In this document: positions 1-8,441 of the stretch, one piece after another
Position numbering within the stretch: position 1 is the stretch's first letter
How the letters are laid out: each line of letters opens with the position of its first letter
Origin: Desulfovibrionales bacterium
Lineage (GTDB): Bacteria > Desulfobacterota > Desulfovibrionia > Desulfovibrionales > Desulfonatronaceae
Direction of reading: 5' to 3'
Assembly (NCBI GenBank): GCA_007693505.1
Contig: REDL01000045.1
Coordinates: 1-64,000 of the forward strand
DNA length: 64,000 nt
The notes under the pieces: model-generated
The model's database searches: none
What the model saw: the letters and a program-made list of their open reading frames with translations, nothing else
Told to the model about the DNA's origin: nothing
Program-made: the position numbers and the translations under genes

Positions 1-2
1 AA

Positions 3-1403
3 CGGAACGTAAGCCGGATCGAGAAACCGCTCATCGCCCACGCCGTGGAAAGGGGAGCGGACATCCACGTGTTCAAGGCCACTTCCTGGCAGCAGACCGA
101 CCCGCACCTGTCCCTGGCCGAGCAGGTCAAGGCCCTGGTCAGGGAAACCAACGACCCGTCGCAGATCATCGTCCTGGGCCGGACATACGCCCAACTCAAC
201 GAACTTGAGGCCGTCTTTCTGAGCCAAAAAATTCCCTATCGGGTCGTCGGTCGCAAACCGTTCTTTGAACGCCGCGAGATCCAGGTTTTGCTGGATTACG
301 TCCGACTGGCCATGCGGCTGGAAGAACCCGTGGCCCGGCAGACACAGAATTTGCTGCTTTCCGTAGCCAATACGCCGAACAGAAAGATTGGCAGAGATGC
401 CCTGACCAGGGCCTTGGCCTCAGCCTATCAACGCCAGGAATCAACCAAGGATGCCCTGAAGTTCCTGGCGGAAAGTCCCATGAGCCCGTTAGGCAAGACG
501 CAGTGCAAATCCGTGACCGACCTGCTTCAGAGCCTGGAACGGATCAGGGCGGTCTTGAAAATGGGCAACCAACACGAACAAACGGCTGGAGTCTTTCTGG
601 ACGGGTTGGTGAAGATGCTGAATTACCTGAAGCATTTTGACGATTATTACGGACAGGGGGAACACTCCGAGGAGCGCAAGCAGGCCGTGCTTACATTTTG
701 TCGGTTTGCCGACAAGTCAAACATGGGCATCCATGCATTGATGCAAGTGGTCAACAAGCTGGATACGACCCAGGGTGCGCCGGAAGAGCATCAGATCGTG
801 ATGACCTCGGTCTTTCGGACCAAGGGACTGGAATATGATTACGTGATCATCCCCAACTGCATTAATGACTTCATGCCCTGCCAGCTCGGATCGGACAATA
901 AGACCTACGACAAGGCGGGTCTGGTCAAGGTACCAGTGGCTTCGGCACACATCGAGAGCGAGCGGCGTCTTTTCTACGTGGCCCTGACCCGCGCCCGCAA
1001 GGCGGTATTTATCGGTGCGACATCCATCCCCGGCCCGCCCCGAGGCCGGGAGAGCCCGCCTGTTGCCTCCTGTTTCCTGGATGAAATGGCCCTGGAACCG
1101 ACCCGTGAGGTGATGAACGCCCTCCAGGCCTGCGCCGCTGGCAAACCTGGAGCGGAAACAGTCATGCTGGCCGCGCTAAAAAAAATCCACGGAGTTAGAA
1201 ATGTCGCGGTCAATCTTGCCACACACTATATCAAGAGCCTCAAGGGCAAGCAGTTTAAAAAATTGATCAAGAAAATCCGCATTCTTATCACAAAAAACGT
1301 CACAACCCCACCGGCATCCCCGCCAACACAAATGCTGAGGGAAGGTCGGCGCAGAATCAAGATCGAGACGTCAATTCCGGAGGAAAAGCCCTGGTGGCGT
1401 TGA
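3..1403 (+). CDS. UvrD/Rep-family superfamily 1 helicase, C-terminal part (5' end outside window)
   Basis: The reading frame is open to the left edge, so this is the C-terminal part of a longer protein; the GTG at 45 is internal. Late SF1 helicase motifs are visible: a motif V-like FRTKGLEYDYVIIP near 814-855 and a motif VI-like ERRLFYVALTRARKAVF near 958-1012. Both are typical of UvrD/PcrA/Rep enzymes, which unwind DNA 3' to 5' using ATP. The Walker A part would lie upstream and cannot be seen. The last ~75 residues form a Lys/Arg-rich tail that housekeeping UvrD lacks. With the island-like DNA that follows, this may be an accessory helicase rather than the repair enzyme; that is inference. 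Confidence 0.8.
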   Translation, partial: RNVSRIEKPLIAHAVERGADIHVFKATSWQQTDPHLSLAEQVKALVRETNDPSQIIVLGRTYAQLNELEAVFLSQKIPYRVVGRKPFFERREIQVLLDYVRLAMRLEEPVARQTQNLLLSVANTPNRKIGRDALTRALASAYQRQESTKDALKFLAESPMSPLGKTQCKSVTDLLQSLERIRAVLKMGNQHEQTAGVFLDGLVKMLNYLKHFDDYYGQGEHSEERKQAVLTFCRFADKSNMGIHALMQVVNKLDTTQGAPEEHQIVMTSVFRTKGLEYDYVIIPNCINDFMPCQLGSDNKTYDKAGLVKVPVASAHIESERRLFYVALTRARKAVFIGATSIPGPPRGRESPPVASCFLDEMALEPTREVMNALQACAAGKPGAETVMLAALKKIHGVRNVAVNLATHYIKSLKGKQFKKLIKKIRILITKNVTTPPASPPTQMLREGRRRIKIETSIPEEKPWWR

Positions 1404-1439
1404 ACAAACACTTATCATCGGAGAATGAGGAGAAAAACC

Positions 1440-1739
1440 ATGACCGAACAGAACATCAGATCCACTTTCTGCATCACCCTGCTCGACGGCTCAGTTGTCA
1501 TCTTCGAGGCGGATGACCGATTCTGGTACGAGCCCTGCTGGGCCATCCACGGCGAGGACAAGGACGGACAACCCACGGTACGCTTCATGCCGGTTCAGAA
1601 ATACGGCATGAGCAAAGCCGTGGAACCCTTTCTTCGGGAACATTACCTCTGCCTCTACCCGGCGGAGCCAGGGATTGAGCAGCATTACAAAAGCTTTGTG
1701 GGTAAATACCACGAGTACGTCACAAAGCAGTTCAACTAG
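1440..1739 (+). CDS. Hypothetical protein, 99 aa, downstream of helicase
   Basis: A small protein of unknown family. I chose the ATG at 1440 because AGGAG (1428-1432) sits at good spacing before it; an in-frame ATG at 1425 would overlap that site. The sequence is rich in aromatic and acidic residues (for example FEADDRFWYEPCW) with no membrane segment or signal peptide. It follows the helicase gene by 36 bp on the same strand, so the two are probably co-transcribed. Its function is not recognised. Confidence 0.55.
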   Translation: MTEQNIRSTFCITLLDGSVVIFEADDRFWYEPCWAIHGEDKDGQPTVRFMPVQKYGMSKAVEPFLREHYLCLYPAEPGIEQHYKSFVGKYHEYVTKQFN

Positions 1740-2191
1740 CCGCCGTTCTCCAAGCTCACCATGTGATGATCACCCCTGCCGAAAAAATACAGAAATGCAG
1801 AAGGATGATCTGCACAGCGAGGTTGGCCTGCAGCGTTCGCGCCAGTGCTTTCAGATGATCACCATCCAGAAACCTGGGCTGACTGTAATCCACAGGGGAG
1901 GGAGAGGGAGAATAAATGACTGACTGCGCTGAGGGGGGGGTTACTCGAATATTGTCCACAGGGAGGGGGCGTCTCAGTTGTCCCAAAAGTTTTTTCAAAA
2001 ATGATTTTTTGAGACAGCAACTTCCCTAGTAATCACAGGGGGATGAGAGGGGGGTGTCTCAGTTGTCTCAATTGTCTCAAAAAATATATAACCCTACCCT
2101 ATACATATTCGGCAGACAGGACGAGAGAGAAGCAGGTTTTCAAAAATGGTCAAAGAATGGTCAAAAAAACCTCTTCCTCTCTGTGGGCAAC
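1740..2191. other. Non-coding stretch with G-runs and iteron-like repeats
   Basis: About 450 bp without a convincing gene. It contains several G-runs (for example near 1932-1939), two copies of GTCTCAGTTGTC (1971-1982 and 2056-2067), an AT-rich segment near 2080-2110, and an inverted copy of the repeat core (TGAGACA, about 2010-2016). Short reading frames on both strands lack a ribosome site and look random. The composition differs from the GC-rich coding DNA to the right and resembles the control or replication region of an integrated element, but nothing proves that. Confidence 0.5.
2055..2081. repeat. Three tandem 9-bp iteron-like repeats (TGTCTCANT)
   Basis: TGTCTCA starts at 2055, 2064 and 2073, giving three direct repeats with an exact 9-bp period. 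Two related units lie at 1970-1987 (CGTCTCAGT, TGTCCCAAA), and an inverted copy of the core lies near 2010. An AT-rich tract follows at once. Tandem short repeats beside AT-rich DNA are typical of initiator or repressor binding sites, but no binding protein is identified here. Confidence 0.55.
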
Positions 2192-2225
2192 AAAAAAGGA
2201 CTCACAGCTTTTGCTGTAAGTCCTT
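2192..2225 (-). terminator. Rho-independent terminator of tRNA-Thr
   Basis: On the minus strand a stem of AAGGACT-ACAGC with an AAAA loop pairs with GCTGT-AGTCCTT (one mispaired position) and runs into a T-tract. It lies 9 bp beyond the CCA end of tRNA-Thr. Confidence 0.85.
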
Positions 2226-2233
2226 AATTTCTT

Positions 2234-2309
2234 TGGAGCCGACGAGGAGATTTGAACTCCTGGCCTGCTGATTACGAATCAGCTGCTCTACCAACTGAGC
2301 TACGTCGGC
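2234..2309 (-). tRNA. tRNA-Thr (anticodon CGT)
   Basis: The minus strand gives a full cloverleaf of 76 nt. The 7-bp acceptor stem is GCCGACG/CGTCGGC, the D-arm is GCTCAGTTGGTAGAGC, and the anticodon arm CTGATTCGTAATCAG reads CGT. The T-loop is TTCAAAT. Discriminator T and CCA are encoded (2234-2237). It decodes ACG. The 3' end faces the iteron-like stretch, the usual side for integration of islands. Confidence 0.96.
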
Positions 2310-2329
2310 GTGACGAGGTGTGTATTCAC

Positions 2330-2376
2330 AAAACCAGCTTGCCACAATACTCCAGGTATTGTTGCCTGCCGGTTTT
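2330..2376 (-). terminator. Long imperfect hairpin, probable terminator of the 2438-2896 gene
   Basis: The arms at 2330-2350 and 2356-2376 pair over 21 positions with three mismatches and one G-U, with a 5-nt loop. The outer AAAACC/GGTTTT ends give a T-run on both strands. It lies ~60 bp past the stop of the minus-strand gene at 2438 and just upstream of tRNA-Thr. Confidence 0.55.
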
Positions 2377-2437
2377 CTTTATTGTTGTTTCCTGAGGGCG
2401 GGCTCAGCGCGTCCCCCGCTAGGCAACAAAAAAATCG

Positions 2438-2896
2438 TTACATGTCAGCCTGGAGAGCCTCAATCATTTTCTGAATTTCCTGCAGCTTGGCCTGCTGATC
2501 CTGTGTTTCCACCTGGGTGCTCAGGAAATTGATCTTGCTCGCGGACTCGGTGAGCATGCTGGTGATAACCACGCGTCTGGCTTCCTGGGGCAGATCTTTC
2601 AGGCTCTCAACCAGGGCTTCCATCTCACCTTCCAGGGCGGTCATTTGCCCCTGAACAGCCTCAAGTTCCTGCTTGACTCCCTGCACTTCATCCAGTTGCG
2701 CGGCCATGCCGGTGAAGTTCTGCTGCTGGGAGAAATAGAGCACGACCATCAGGATCACGGCCAAAAGGGCGACGAACAGGGCGGCCTTGCCCAGATCGCT
2801 GCCGGTCTTCATTTCGAACGCTTCTTCGTCGATAGGCTTGTAACCAGGCTTTTGAGCCTCGGTTGTTGAAGCGGTTTGATGTTCCGCAGCACTCAT
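2438..2896 (-). CDS. Membrane-anchored coiled-coil protein, function unknown
   Basis: 152 aa. The start at 2896 is set by TAAGGAGG nine bases upstream; a longer frame to 2941 has no such site. The order is a polar N-terminus (~40 aa), one transmembrane helix (AALFVALLAVILMVVLYF, about residues 38-55), and a long Gln/Glu-rich coiled coil to the end. This predicts a single-pass inner-membrane protein with the coiled coil probably outside the cytoplasm. No enzymatic motif is seen and the family is not recognised. It is a single gene with its own hairpin downstream, next to mqnA (81 bp). Confidence 0.75.
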   Translation of the reverse strand: MSAAEHQTASTTEAQKPGYKPIDEEAFEMKTGSDLGKAALFVALLAVILMVVLYFSQQQNFTGMAAQLDEVQGVKQELEAVQGQMTALEGEMEALVESLKDLPQEARRVVITSMLTESASKINFLSTQVETQDQQAKLQEIQKMIEALQADM

Positions 2897-2977
2897 TAGT
2901 GAATCCTCCTTATTCCATTGTTGATGAGACGGGGTCCGCAACCGTTTTGCGCTCAGTACTCAAAGATTTGGAGTTTA

Positions 2978-3850
2978 TCAAGCAACCATGGCGTCATCAT
3001 GCGCTCTGGGGCGGCTCCAGGTCAATCCGGGAACCGCGGAAATCATCCCCAGCTTCCGCACGTAGTCCCCAAAAAGCACCAAACTTGCCTGTTCTTTTGG
3101 ACCAAATGCGTAACGTATGCATTGCCAATACTCTTGCAGATGTTCCAAGGTTAACCAATCCGGCCGCTGTGCCCTGGCGGCCAAGGCGCAAGGGTCACGA
3201 TAAAATTCCCTTGCTCCGTTGTATAAGGCCGTGGTGAACGGGACAAGCAGTCGAGCCGCCTCCGGCGGGAGATCACGCCGAACCATCCAGACACCAAAAA
3301 CAAACGGCAGGCGGGTGAACTCCTTCCACGCCTGGCCAAGATCGATCAGTTGCCAGCCGGAAGGTGGGTTGCAGTTCAATCGCAGAGCGTGATCCCCGAT
3401 CTCCAAAAAAGGGATCCCGACTTCATATCCTTGTCCGGGATCCTGTGTCACCCACTCCGGCTCGGACCAGCCCCAGTGAAAGCGCCACAAGATCCGCAAC
3501 AGGGCCACGGAACTGGCCGAGGCAGAGGAGAGTCCCACACGCAGACCGGAGGCCGCATATTTGGGCATTTCCGTAAGCGGAAAGGGACAAGCCAGAAGCA
3601 CACTGCGGACCGAACCATCGGAACTGATGGTCAAGTCCGGCAACAATGCGTAGTTGTCCGCCCGCAACAGATATTCAAACGAGGACGACGGTGCGACGTC
3701 CAGCTTCCCCTCTGCCAGGGCCACGTTCAGGTCTGCGGGATGGCCCACCGTCATCCGCGTCCGCGTCAGAATTTCCGGTCCAAGCCGGTGCTGGATTCCC
3801 TCAAACAGCGGCCAGACGTTCAGATACTCGATCCGACCGACACGCAACAT
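2978..3850 (-). CDS. mqnA: Chorismate dehydratase MqnA (futalosine pathway)
   Basis: 290 aa, the usual length for MqnA. The N-terminus LRVGRIEYLNVWPLF matches the family's ligand-binding start, and the segment with SPSSSFEYLL-like character (VAPSSSFEYLL) and GLSSASASSVALLRI fits the two-lobed periplasmic-binding-protein fold of MqnA/MqnD. MqnA converts chorismate to 3-enolpyruvylbenzoate, the first step of futalosine-dependent menaquinone synthesis in the cytoplasm. The start has AGGAGG nine bases upstream. It follows adk by 99 bp on the same strand. Presence of mqnB, mqnD and ubiE nearby supports the call; MqnD itself is a separate gene here. Confidence 0.87.
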   Translation of the reverse strand: MLRVGRIEYLNVWPLFEGIQHRLGPEILTRTRMTVGHPADLNVALAEGKLDVAPSSSFEYLLRADNYALLPDLTISSDGSVRSVLLACPFPLTEMPKYAASGLRVGLSSASASSVALLRILWRFHWGWSEPEWVTQDPGQGYEVGIPFLEIGDHALRLNCNPPSGWQLIDLGQAWKEFTRLPFVFGVWMVRRDLPPEAARLLVPFTTALYNGAREFYRDPCALAARAQRPDWLTLEHLQEYWQCIRYAFGPKEQASLVLFGDYVRKLGMISAVPGLTWSRPRAHDDAMVA

Positions 3851-3949
3851 GATTCGCAGCCTCCTGACAATATCCCCGGTACGCGGGCATGCCGCTTCCT
3901 CGAACGTTCTCCGGACCTTGGTGACCTCAACGCCTTGAGGTTGATTGCT

Positions 3950-4621
3950 TTACGGCAGCTGAGACAGCAGCGTCTGTTTGATGGAATCGATGCTCCCCTC
4001 ACCGTTGAGTTCAATGTACTTGGTCTGTCCCTTGGCGGCCAAGTCCTTATAAAAGTAGGCGGCAGCGAGCGTGCCGGTCGTGGTGTCGTAATAAATGTCG
4101 TGGCGCTTGTTGATGGCAGCCTCGTCCTGATCGTCGGCCCGGGTTTTCAGGTCTCCACCACAGACCCGACACTTGTCCCCGTTGGGCTTGATGGCGTCGA
4201 TAAAAATGTTGTTGGGATGGTTGGGATCGTTGACGCAGAGCCTGCGGCCCATTATCCGGTTCTTGGCCGTTTCCCGGGGCAGCAGGATTTCCACAACATA
4301 GTCCAGGGCCATTCCGGCCTGTTGCAGGGCCTCCCAAAGCTTCTGGGCCTGCACCATGTTGCGGGGAAAGCCGTCCAGCAGCCACCCGTTCTTGCCTTGG
4401 GTCTTCAAGGTCTCCAGAACCATGGGAATCGTCACGTCATCAGGAACCAGATCGCCGCGGTCGATATACTCCTTGGCCTTCTTCCCCAATTCCGTGCCTT
4501 TTCCGATGTGCTCCCGAAAAATGCCGCCGGATTCAATGTGTGCCAGATCATACTTGCCCTTGATCAGGGACCCCTGGGTGCCCTTACCGCTACCATTGGG
4601 ACCAAACATCAAAATATTCAT
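3950..4621 (-). CDS. adk: Adenylate kinase with metal-binding LID
   Basis: 223 aa. Catalyses ATP + AMP to 2 ADP in the cytoplasm. The P-loop is GPNGSGKGTQ (residues 7-16), followed by the NMP-binding region with SGGIFREHI and the DGFPRN motif (83-88). The LID carries Cys129, His135, Cys151 and Cys154, a C-X5-H-X15-C-X2-C pattern described for the metal-containing adenylate kinase of Desulfovibrio gigas (Zn, Co or Fe). The start at 4621 follows AAGGAGG; a longer frame to 4675 adds 18 residues that do not fit the family. It probably shares a transcript with mqnA. Confidence 0.96.
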   Translation of the reverse strand: MNILMFGPNGSGKGTQGSLIKGKYDLAHIESGGIFREHIGKGTELGKKAKEYIDRGDLVPDDVTIPMVLETLKTQGKNGWLLDGFPRNMVQAQKLWEALQQAGMALDYVVEILLPRETAKNRIMGRRLCVNDPNHPNNIFIDAIKPNGDKCRVCGGDLKTRADDQDEAAINKRHDIYYDTTTGTLAAAYFYKDLAAKGQTKYIELNGEGSIDSIKQTLLSQLP

Positions 4622-4738
4622 GCCGCAAGCCTCCTTGTGATAAATGTTACAAGCCGATACCTTGACCGTCATCACCTGTCAATGTCAATGCATCGGGGAG
4701 CGGGAGGCGTTTTGTCCTCGAACCACAGGGCGAGTGCC

Positions 4739-4780
4739 ATCGAAATCGCGATCGAAATCAATTTCGACCACGATTTCGAT
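4739..4780. repeat. Inverted/direct repeat of ATCGAAATC units upstream of the M16C gene
   Basis: ATCGAAATCG at 4739-4748 is the inverse of CGATTTCGAT at 4771-4780, and a second direct unit ATCGAAATC lies at 4751-4759. It sits in the divergent interval between adk and the peptidase gene, so it could be an operator for either, or a dispersed intergenic repeat. Confidence 0.5.
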
Positions 4781-4871
4781 TAATGTTGCCCCTGCCCCCT
4801 CATAATCCCGCAGACATGCTTTGCTTCCATCACGAACACATGCCACAATATTTTTAGGGAGAATACCAGAT

Positions 4872-7796
4872 ATGCACCAGGATTTTACGTTACTCAAGGA
4901 AACCTTCATCACCGAAATCCAGTCTCAAGCCCGGCTGTATCGTCATGACCGCACCGGAGCCAGATTGCTGTCCCTGCTCAACGATGACGAAAACAAGGTC
5001 TTTGGCATCAGCTTTCGCACCCCTCCGGCGGACTCCACCGGTGTCGCGCACATCCTGGAGCACTCCGTGCTCTGCGGGTCGCGCAAATACCCTGTCAAGG
5101 AGCCCTTCGTCGAGCTGTTGAAAGGATCACTACAAACGTTCCTGAACGCCTTCACCTATCCGGACAAGACCTGTTATCCGGTCGCCAGCCAAAACACCAC
5201 GGATTTTTTCAACCTGATCGATGTCTACCTGGATGCCGTGTTTCACCCCCGACTGACTCCGGAGGTTTTCGGCCAGGAGGGCTGGCACTACGAGGTCGAC
5301 CCCGACGGCGCCTTGTCCATCCAGGGGGTGGTCTACAACGAAATGAAAGGCGCCTACGCATCCCCCGACGGGTTGCTGGCCGAGTACTCCCAACAGTCTC
5401 TTTTCCCGGATACCACCTATGGCCTGGATTCTGGTGGCAATCCAAGGCACATTCCTGATCTGACCTTTGAGGATTTCTGCGCGTTCCATCGCCGCTACTA
5501 CCACCCCTCCAATGCCTTTATCTTCTTTTCCGGCGATGACGACCCGGATCACCGCCTCGCCGTGATCAGCAATGCCCTCGGCGAATTCGACCGCCTGGAG
5601 GTGGAATCACACGTTCAGCTCCAGCCCCGCTTTGCCGTACCATGCCGTCGTACCCAAGGTTACCCCGTCAGTGCCGGCGAATCCCTGGAGCGGCAGGCCA
5701 TGGTCACCCTGAACTGGGTCGTGGGCGACGTCCTGGACGCCCGCGACAGTCTGGCGTGGCAAGTCCTGGAATATCTGCTAGTGGAGATGCCCTCCTCCCC
5801 GTTGCGCAAGGCGTTGATCGATTCCGGACTGGGAGACGATCTGGCTGGAGTGGGCCTGGAGGCCGAATTGCGCCAGCTCTATTTTTCCACGGGGCTTCGG
5901 GGGATGCGCGCGGAAGACGCCGACCGTGTCGAGGAGTTGATCAGGACAACACTGGAATCCCTGGTCAAAGACGGCATCCCCAACGACCTAGTGGAAGCGG
6001 CCCTGAACAGCACCGAATTCCGGCTGCGCGAGCGGAACAGCGGCCGGTTCCCCAGAGGATTGGCCTCCATGCTTCAGGCGTTGACGTCCTGGCTGCATGA
6101 TGCCGACCCGTTGACCGAACTGGCCTTTGAGACGGACCTGGATGCACTGAAGACCGATCTGGCCTCCGATAAACAACTCTTTGAAACCATGATCCAGAAC
6201 GGCCTGCTGAACAATCCACACCACAGCCGGGTGACCTTGGTGCCGGACAGCGACCTGGAAGCAAAAATGCTCCGGGACGAGCAGGAGCGGCTGACCGCTG
6301 CGCGGGCCCGGCTGGATCAAAAAGGATTGGAGGCAATCCGCCTCCAAACCGCCAGTCTGAGGCGCTGGCAGGAAACCCCGGACGCACCGGAAGACCTGGC
6401 CACCATCCCCTGCCTCACCCGTGACGACCTGGCACGCACCAACAAGCCGATCCCTCGAGAGGTTCTGGAGTGGAATGGAACACGGGTCCTGTTTCATGAC
6501 CAGTTCACCAACCGGATCGTGCACTTTGAGGTTGGGTTTGATCTGCGCAACCTGCCTGCGAATGACGTTGCATATGCCGCTCTTCTGGGCAAGGTCCTAG
6601 TGGAAATCGGCACGGAAAAACAAGACTATGCCGCCTTGGCCACCCGCATCAGCCGGAAAACCGGCGGCATTTGGCCGGAGCTGTTTACTTCCTCGAAGTT
6701 GAACGCTGCTCCGGAAGATCCCGCTGCATGGCTTTTTTTGCGCGGTAAAGCCATGGACCATCAATTCGAGGAGCTATTGGCCATTTTCAGCGACCTGCTC
6801 CTGCATCCAGCCCTGGATGACCAACGCCGCTTTCGGCAACTCCTGCTTGAAGAGAAAGCCGGCTTTGAGCGGATGCTCGTTCCCCGTGGCCATACCCTGG
6901 TAAACACGAGACTGCGTTCCGGCTTCACCCTTGCGGATTGGGCCAGTGAGCAGATGGGCGGCATATCCTACCTGTTTTTTCTGCGGGAATTGTCCCAGCG
7001 CATTGATACGGATTGGGAAAACGTCCAGGCTCGAATGCGGACGGTTCTGGAGCGACTCTTACTGCCACCGGCTCTGGTTCTGAACGTGACCACGGAACAG
7101 GAAGTCCTCGCCGAACAAGAGCCGAAACTGCAGTCCTTTCTCGCGGTTCTGCCATCGTCCGCCACCGCTGCCTTTGGTTCATCCGACTGGACAACCGAAC
7201 CGAACCCGGAGTGGGAAGCGCTGACCATTCCTGCGCCGGTGAACTACGTGGGCAAGGGATGCCGTATTCCCAACGGCCTCCCTTGCTCCCTCGGAGCACT
7301 GATTGTCGTTACCCGCTACCTGCGCACGGCTTGGCTGTGGGAGCAAATCCGGGTCAAGGGGGGCGCTTACGGAGCATTCTGCATTTTCGACGCCCTGAGC
7401 AACGGCCTCACCATGGTTTCCTACCGAGATCCCCACATCCTCAAAACCCTGAAGGCGTTTGACGCCGCCGCCGGTTATCTGCGATCCGCCGCCATCCCGG
7501 ATGAGGAGTTGAACAAGGCCGTGGTCGGGGCCATCGGTGATCTGGACGCCCATTTGCTCCCAGATGCCAAAGGGCATGTCTCCCTGCGCCGATATTTGAC
7601 CAATCAGGACGATGACTTTCGGCAGCGGGTCCGGGAGGAAATTTTGGCCTGTTCCGCAAAGGATTTTCGAGCTGTCGCCGATGTCTTGCATGTTTTCGCG
7701 GAACGGGGAAGCGTCGTGGCCATGGGTGGCCGAACAGCCCTGGAACAACTCGGCGCGGACCTCCTGCCCAAGATCCGGACAACCAGTGTCCTCTGA
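4872..7796 (+). CDS. M16C metallopeptidase, presequence protease (PreP)-like
   Basis: 974 aa, the length of the single-chain M16C family (PreP, falcilysin). The inverted zinc motif HILEH is at residues 60-64, with a downstream Glu in VVYNEMKGAYASPDG as likely third ligand. PFVELLKGSLQTFLNAFTYP and the later half with RVKGGAYGAF are typical of the family, which folds into a closed chamber and degrades unfolded peptides. No signal peptide is seen, so it should act in the cytoplasm. I used the ATG at 4872, with AGGGAGA upstream, over the in-frame ATG at 4821, because alignment to the family begins at HQDFTLLKE. Confidence 0.9.
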   Translation: MHQDFTLLKETFITEIQSQARLYRHDRTGARLLSLLNDDENKVFGISFRTPPADSTGVAHILEHSVLCGSRKYPVKEPFVELLKGSLQTFLNAFTYPDKTCYPVASQNTTDFFNLIDVYLDAVFHPRLTPEVFGQEGWHYEVDPDGALSIQGVVYNEMKGAYASPDGLLAEYSQQSLFPDTTYGLDSGGNPRHIPDLTFEDFCAFHRRYYHPSNAFIFFSGDDDPDHRLAVISNALGEFDRLEVESHVQLQPRFAVPCRRTQGYPVSAGESLERQAMVTLNWVVGDVLDARDSLAWQVLEYLLVEMPSSPLRKALIDSGLGDDLAGVGLEAELRQLYFSTGLRGMRAEDADRVEELIRTTLESLVKDGIPNDLVEAALNSTEFRLRERNSGRFPRGLASMLQALTSWLHDADPLTELAFETDLDALKTDLASDKQLFETMIQNGLLNNPHHSRVTLVPDSDLEAKMLRDEQERLTAARARLDQKGLEAIRLQTASLRRWQETPDAPEDLATIPCLTRDDLARTNKPIPREVLEWNGTRVLFHDQFTNRIVHFEVGFDLRNLPANDVAYAALLGKVLVEIGTEKQDYAALATRISRKTGGIWPELFTSSKLNAAPEDPAAWLFLRGKAMDHQFEELLAIFSDLLLHPALDDQRRFRQLLLEEKAGFERMLVPRGHTLVNTRLRSGFTLADWASEQMGGISYLFFLRELSQRIDTDWENVQARMRTVLERLLLPPALVLNVTTEQEVLAEQEPKLQSFLAVLPSSATAAFGSSDWTTEPNPEWEALTIPAPVNYVGKGCRIPNGLPCSLGALIVVTRYLRTAWLWEQIRVKGGAYGAFCIFDALSNGLTMVSYRDPHILKTLKAFDAAAGYLRSAAIPDEELNKAVVGAIGDLDAHLLPDAKGHVSLRRYLTNQDDDFRQRVREEILACSAKDFRAVADVLHVFAERGSVVAMGGRTALEQLGADLLPKIRTTSVL

Positions 7797-7894
7797 AAGC
7801 GGCCTGTTGATGCGGCGAACCTCCGGTAACGTCCCTGACGACCCCTGACTGAACCGGCAAGAGCAGGAGTTCTTGCGATGCCATTTTTTTGACC

Positions 7895-7922
7895 TTGACT
7901 TCATCCTGATTCTTGCCATACT
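7895..7922 (+). promoter_or_regulatory. Probable sigma70-type promoter of the cytochrome c3 gene
   Basis: TTGACT (7895-7900) and CATACT (7917-7922) are separated by 16 bp and lie 54 bp upstream of the start codon, with nothing else between. The -35 is a near match; the -10 is weaker. Confidence 0.5.
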
Positions 7923-7976
7923 GAACTCAGGCAAGTTCTTTTTTACACAATCCCATGAAAAAGGAGGTGAACTACG

Positions 7977-8372
7977 ATGAAAAAGTCCATGTTTTTGTTT
8001 ATGGCCATCGCTGCCCTGGTTATCGCTTTTGTTCTGCCGAGCCTGCACGCAGCGGACGTCCCTGGAGACGACTACATGATCCCCAAGCCTGGCGGGGATT
8101 ATGAGCCAAGGGTGCTGTCCATTCCCTTCCCGCACTCCGTACATGCGGATATCGACTGCTACCATTGCCACCACACCGGCGACGTCACCGAAGGCTGTAT
8201 GGACGCCGGCTGTCACGATCTGATCTTCCCGGAAACTCCCGAAGAACGCAGGGACATTCGTTACTTTGAGAAGGCCTATCACGATCAGTGCATCGGCTGT
8301 CACCGCGACCTGCGGCAACAGGAGTTGCCCACTGGCCCGGTGGCCTGTGTCGGTTGTCACCCCAGGGATTAA
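7977..8372 (+). CDS. Periplasmic tetraheme cytochrome c3 (class III)
   Basis: 131 aa with a signal peptide ending near HAADV (residues 24-28). Four heme motifs are visible: CYHCH (61-65), the wider CMDAGCH (CX4CH, 74-80), CIGCH (105-109) and CVGCH (124-128). His53, His56, His66 and His102 can serve as distal ligands. In sulfate reducers such proteins accept electrons from periplasmic hydrogenases or formate dehydrogenases and pass them to membrane complexes. The classical Desulfovibrio c3 has two CX4CH sites; here only the second motif has that spacing. The start follows AAGGAGGTGA. The gene is monocistronic, with a promoter and a strong terminator. Confidence 0.93.
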   Translation: MKKSMFLFMAIAALVIAFVLPSLHAADVPGDDYMIPKPGGDYEPRVLSIPFPHSVHADIDCYHCHHTGDVTEGCMDAGCHDLIFPETPEERRDIRYFEKAYHDQCIGCHRDLRQQELPTGPVACVGCHPRD

Positions 8373-8401
8373 TCTCGCCTCCCTGACAGCTTCCGCATTT
8401 C

Positions 8402-8441
8402 AAGAGGGGCCGCGGTCAACCGCGGTCCCTCTTGTTTTTTG
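8402..8441 (+). terminator. Rho-independent terminator of cytochrome c3 gene
   Basis: A long GC-rich stem (AAGAGGG-CCGCGGT against ACCGCGG-CCCTCTT) with a two-base loop is followed by a T-rich run. It begins 30 bp after the stop codon. Confidence 0.9.

Noticed and set aside
1756-1998. 80-codon minus-strand frame in the iteron-like stretch
   Set aside because: No ribosome site, Pro/Ser-rich random look, and it crosses G-runs.
3350-4783. 477-codon plus-strand open frame opposite mqnA and adk
   Set aside because: Both minus-strand genes are recognised families with ribosome sites; the plus frame is a shadow.
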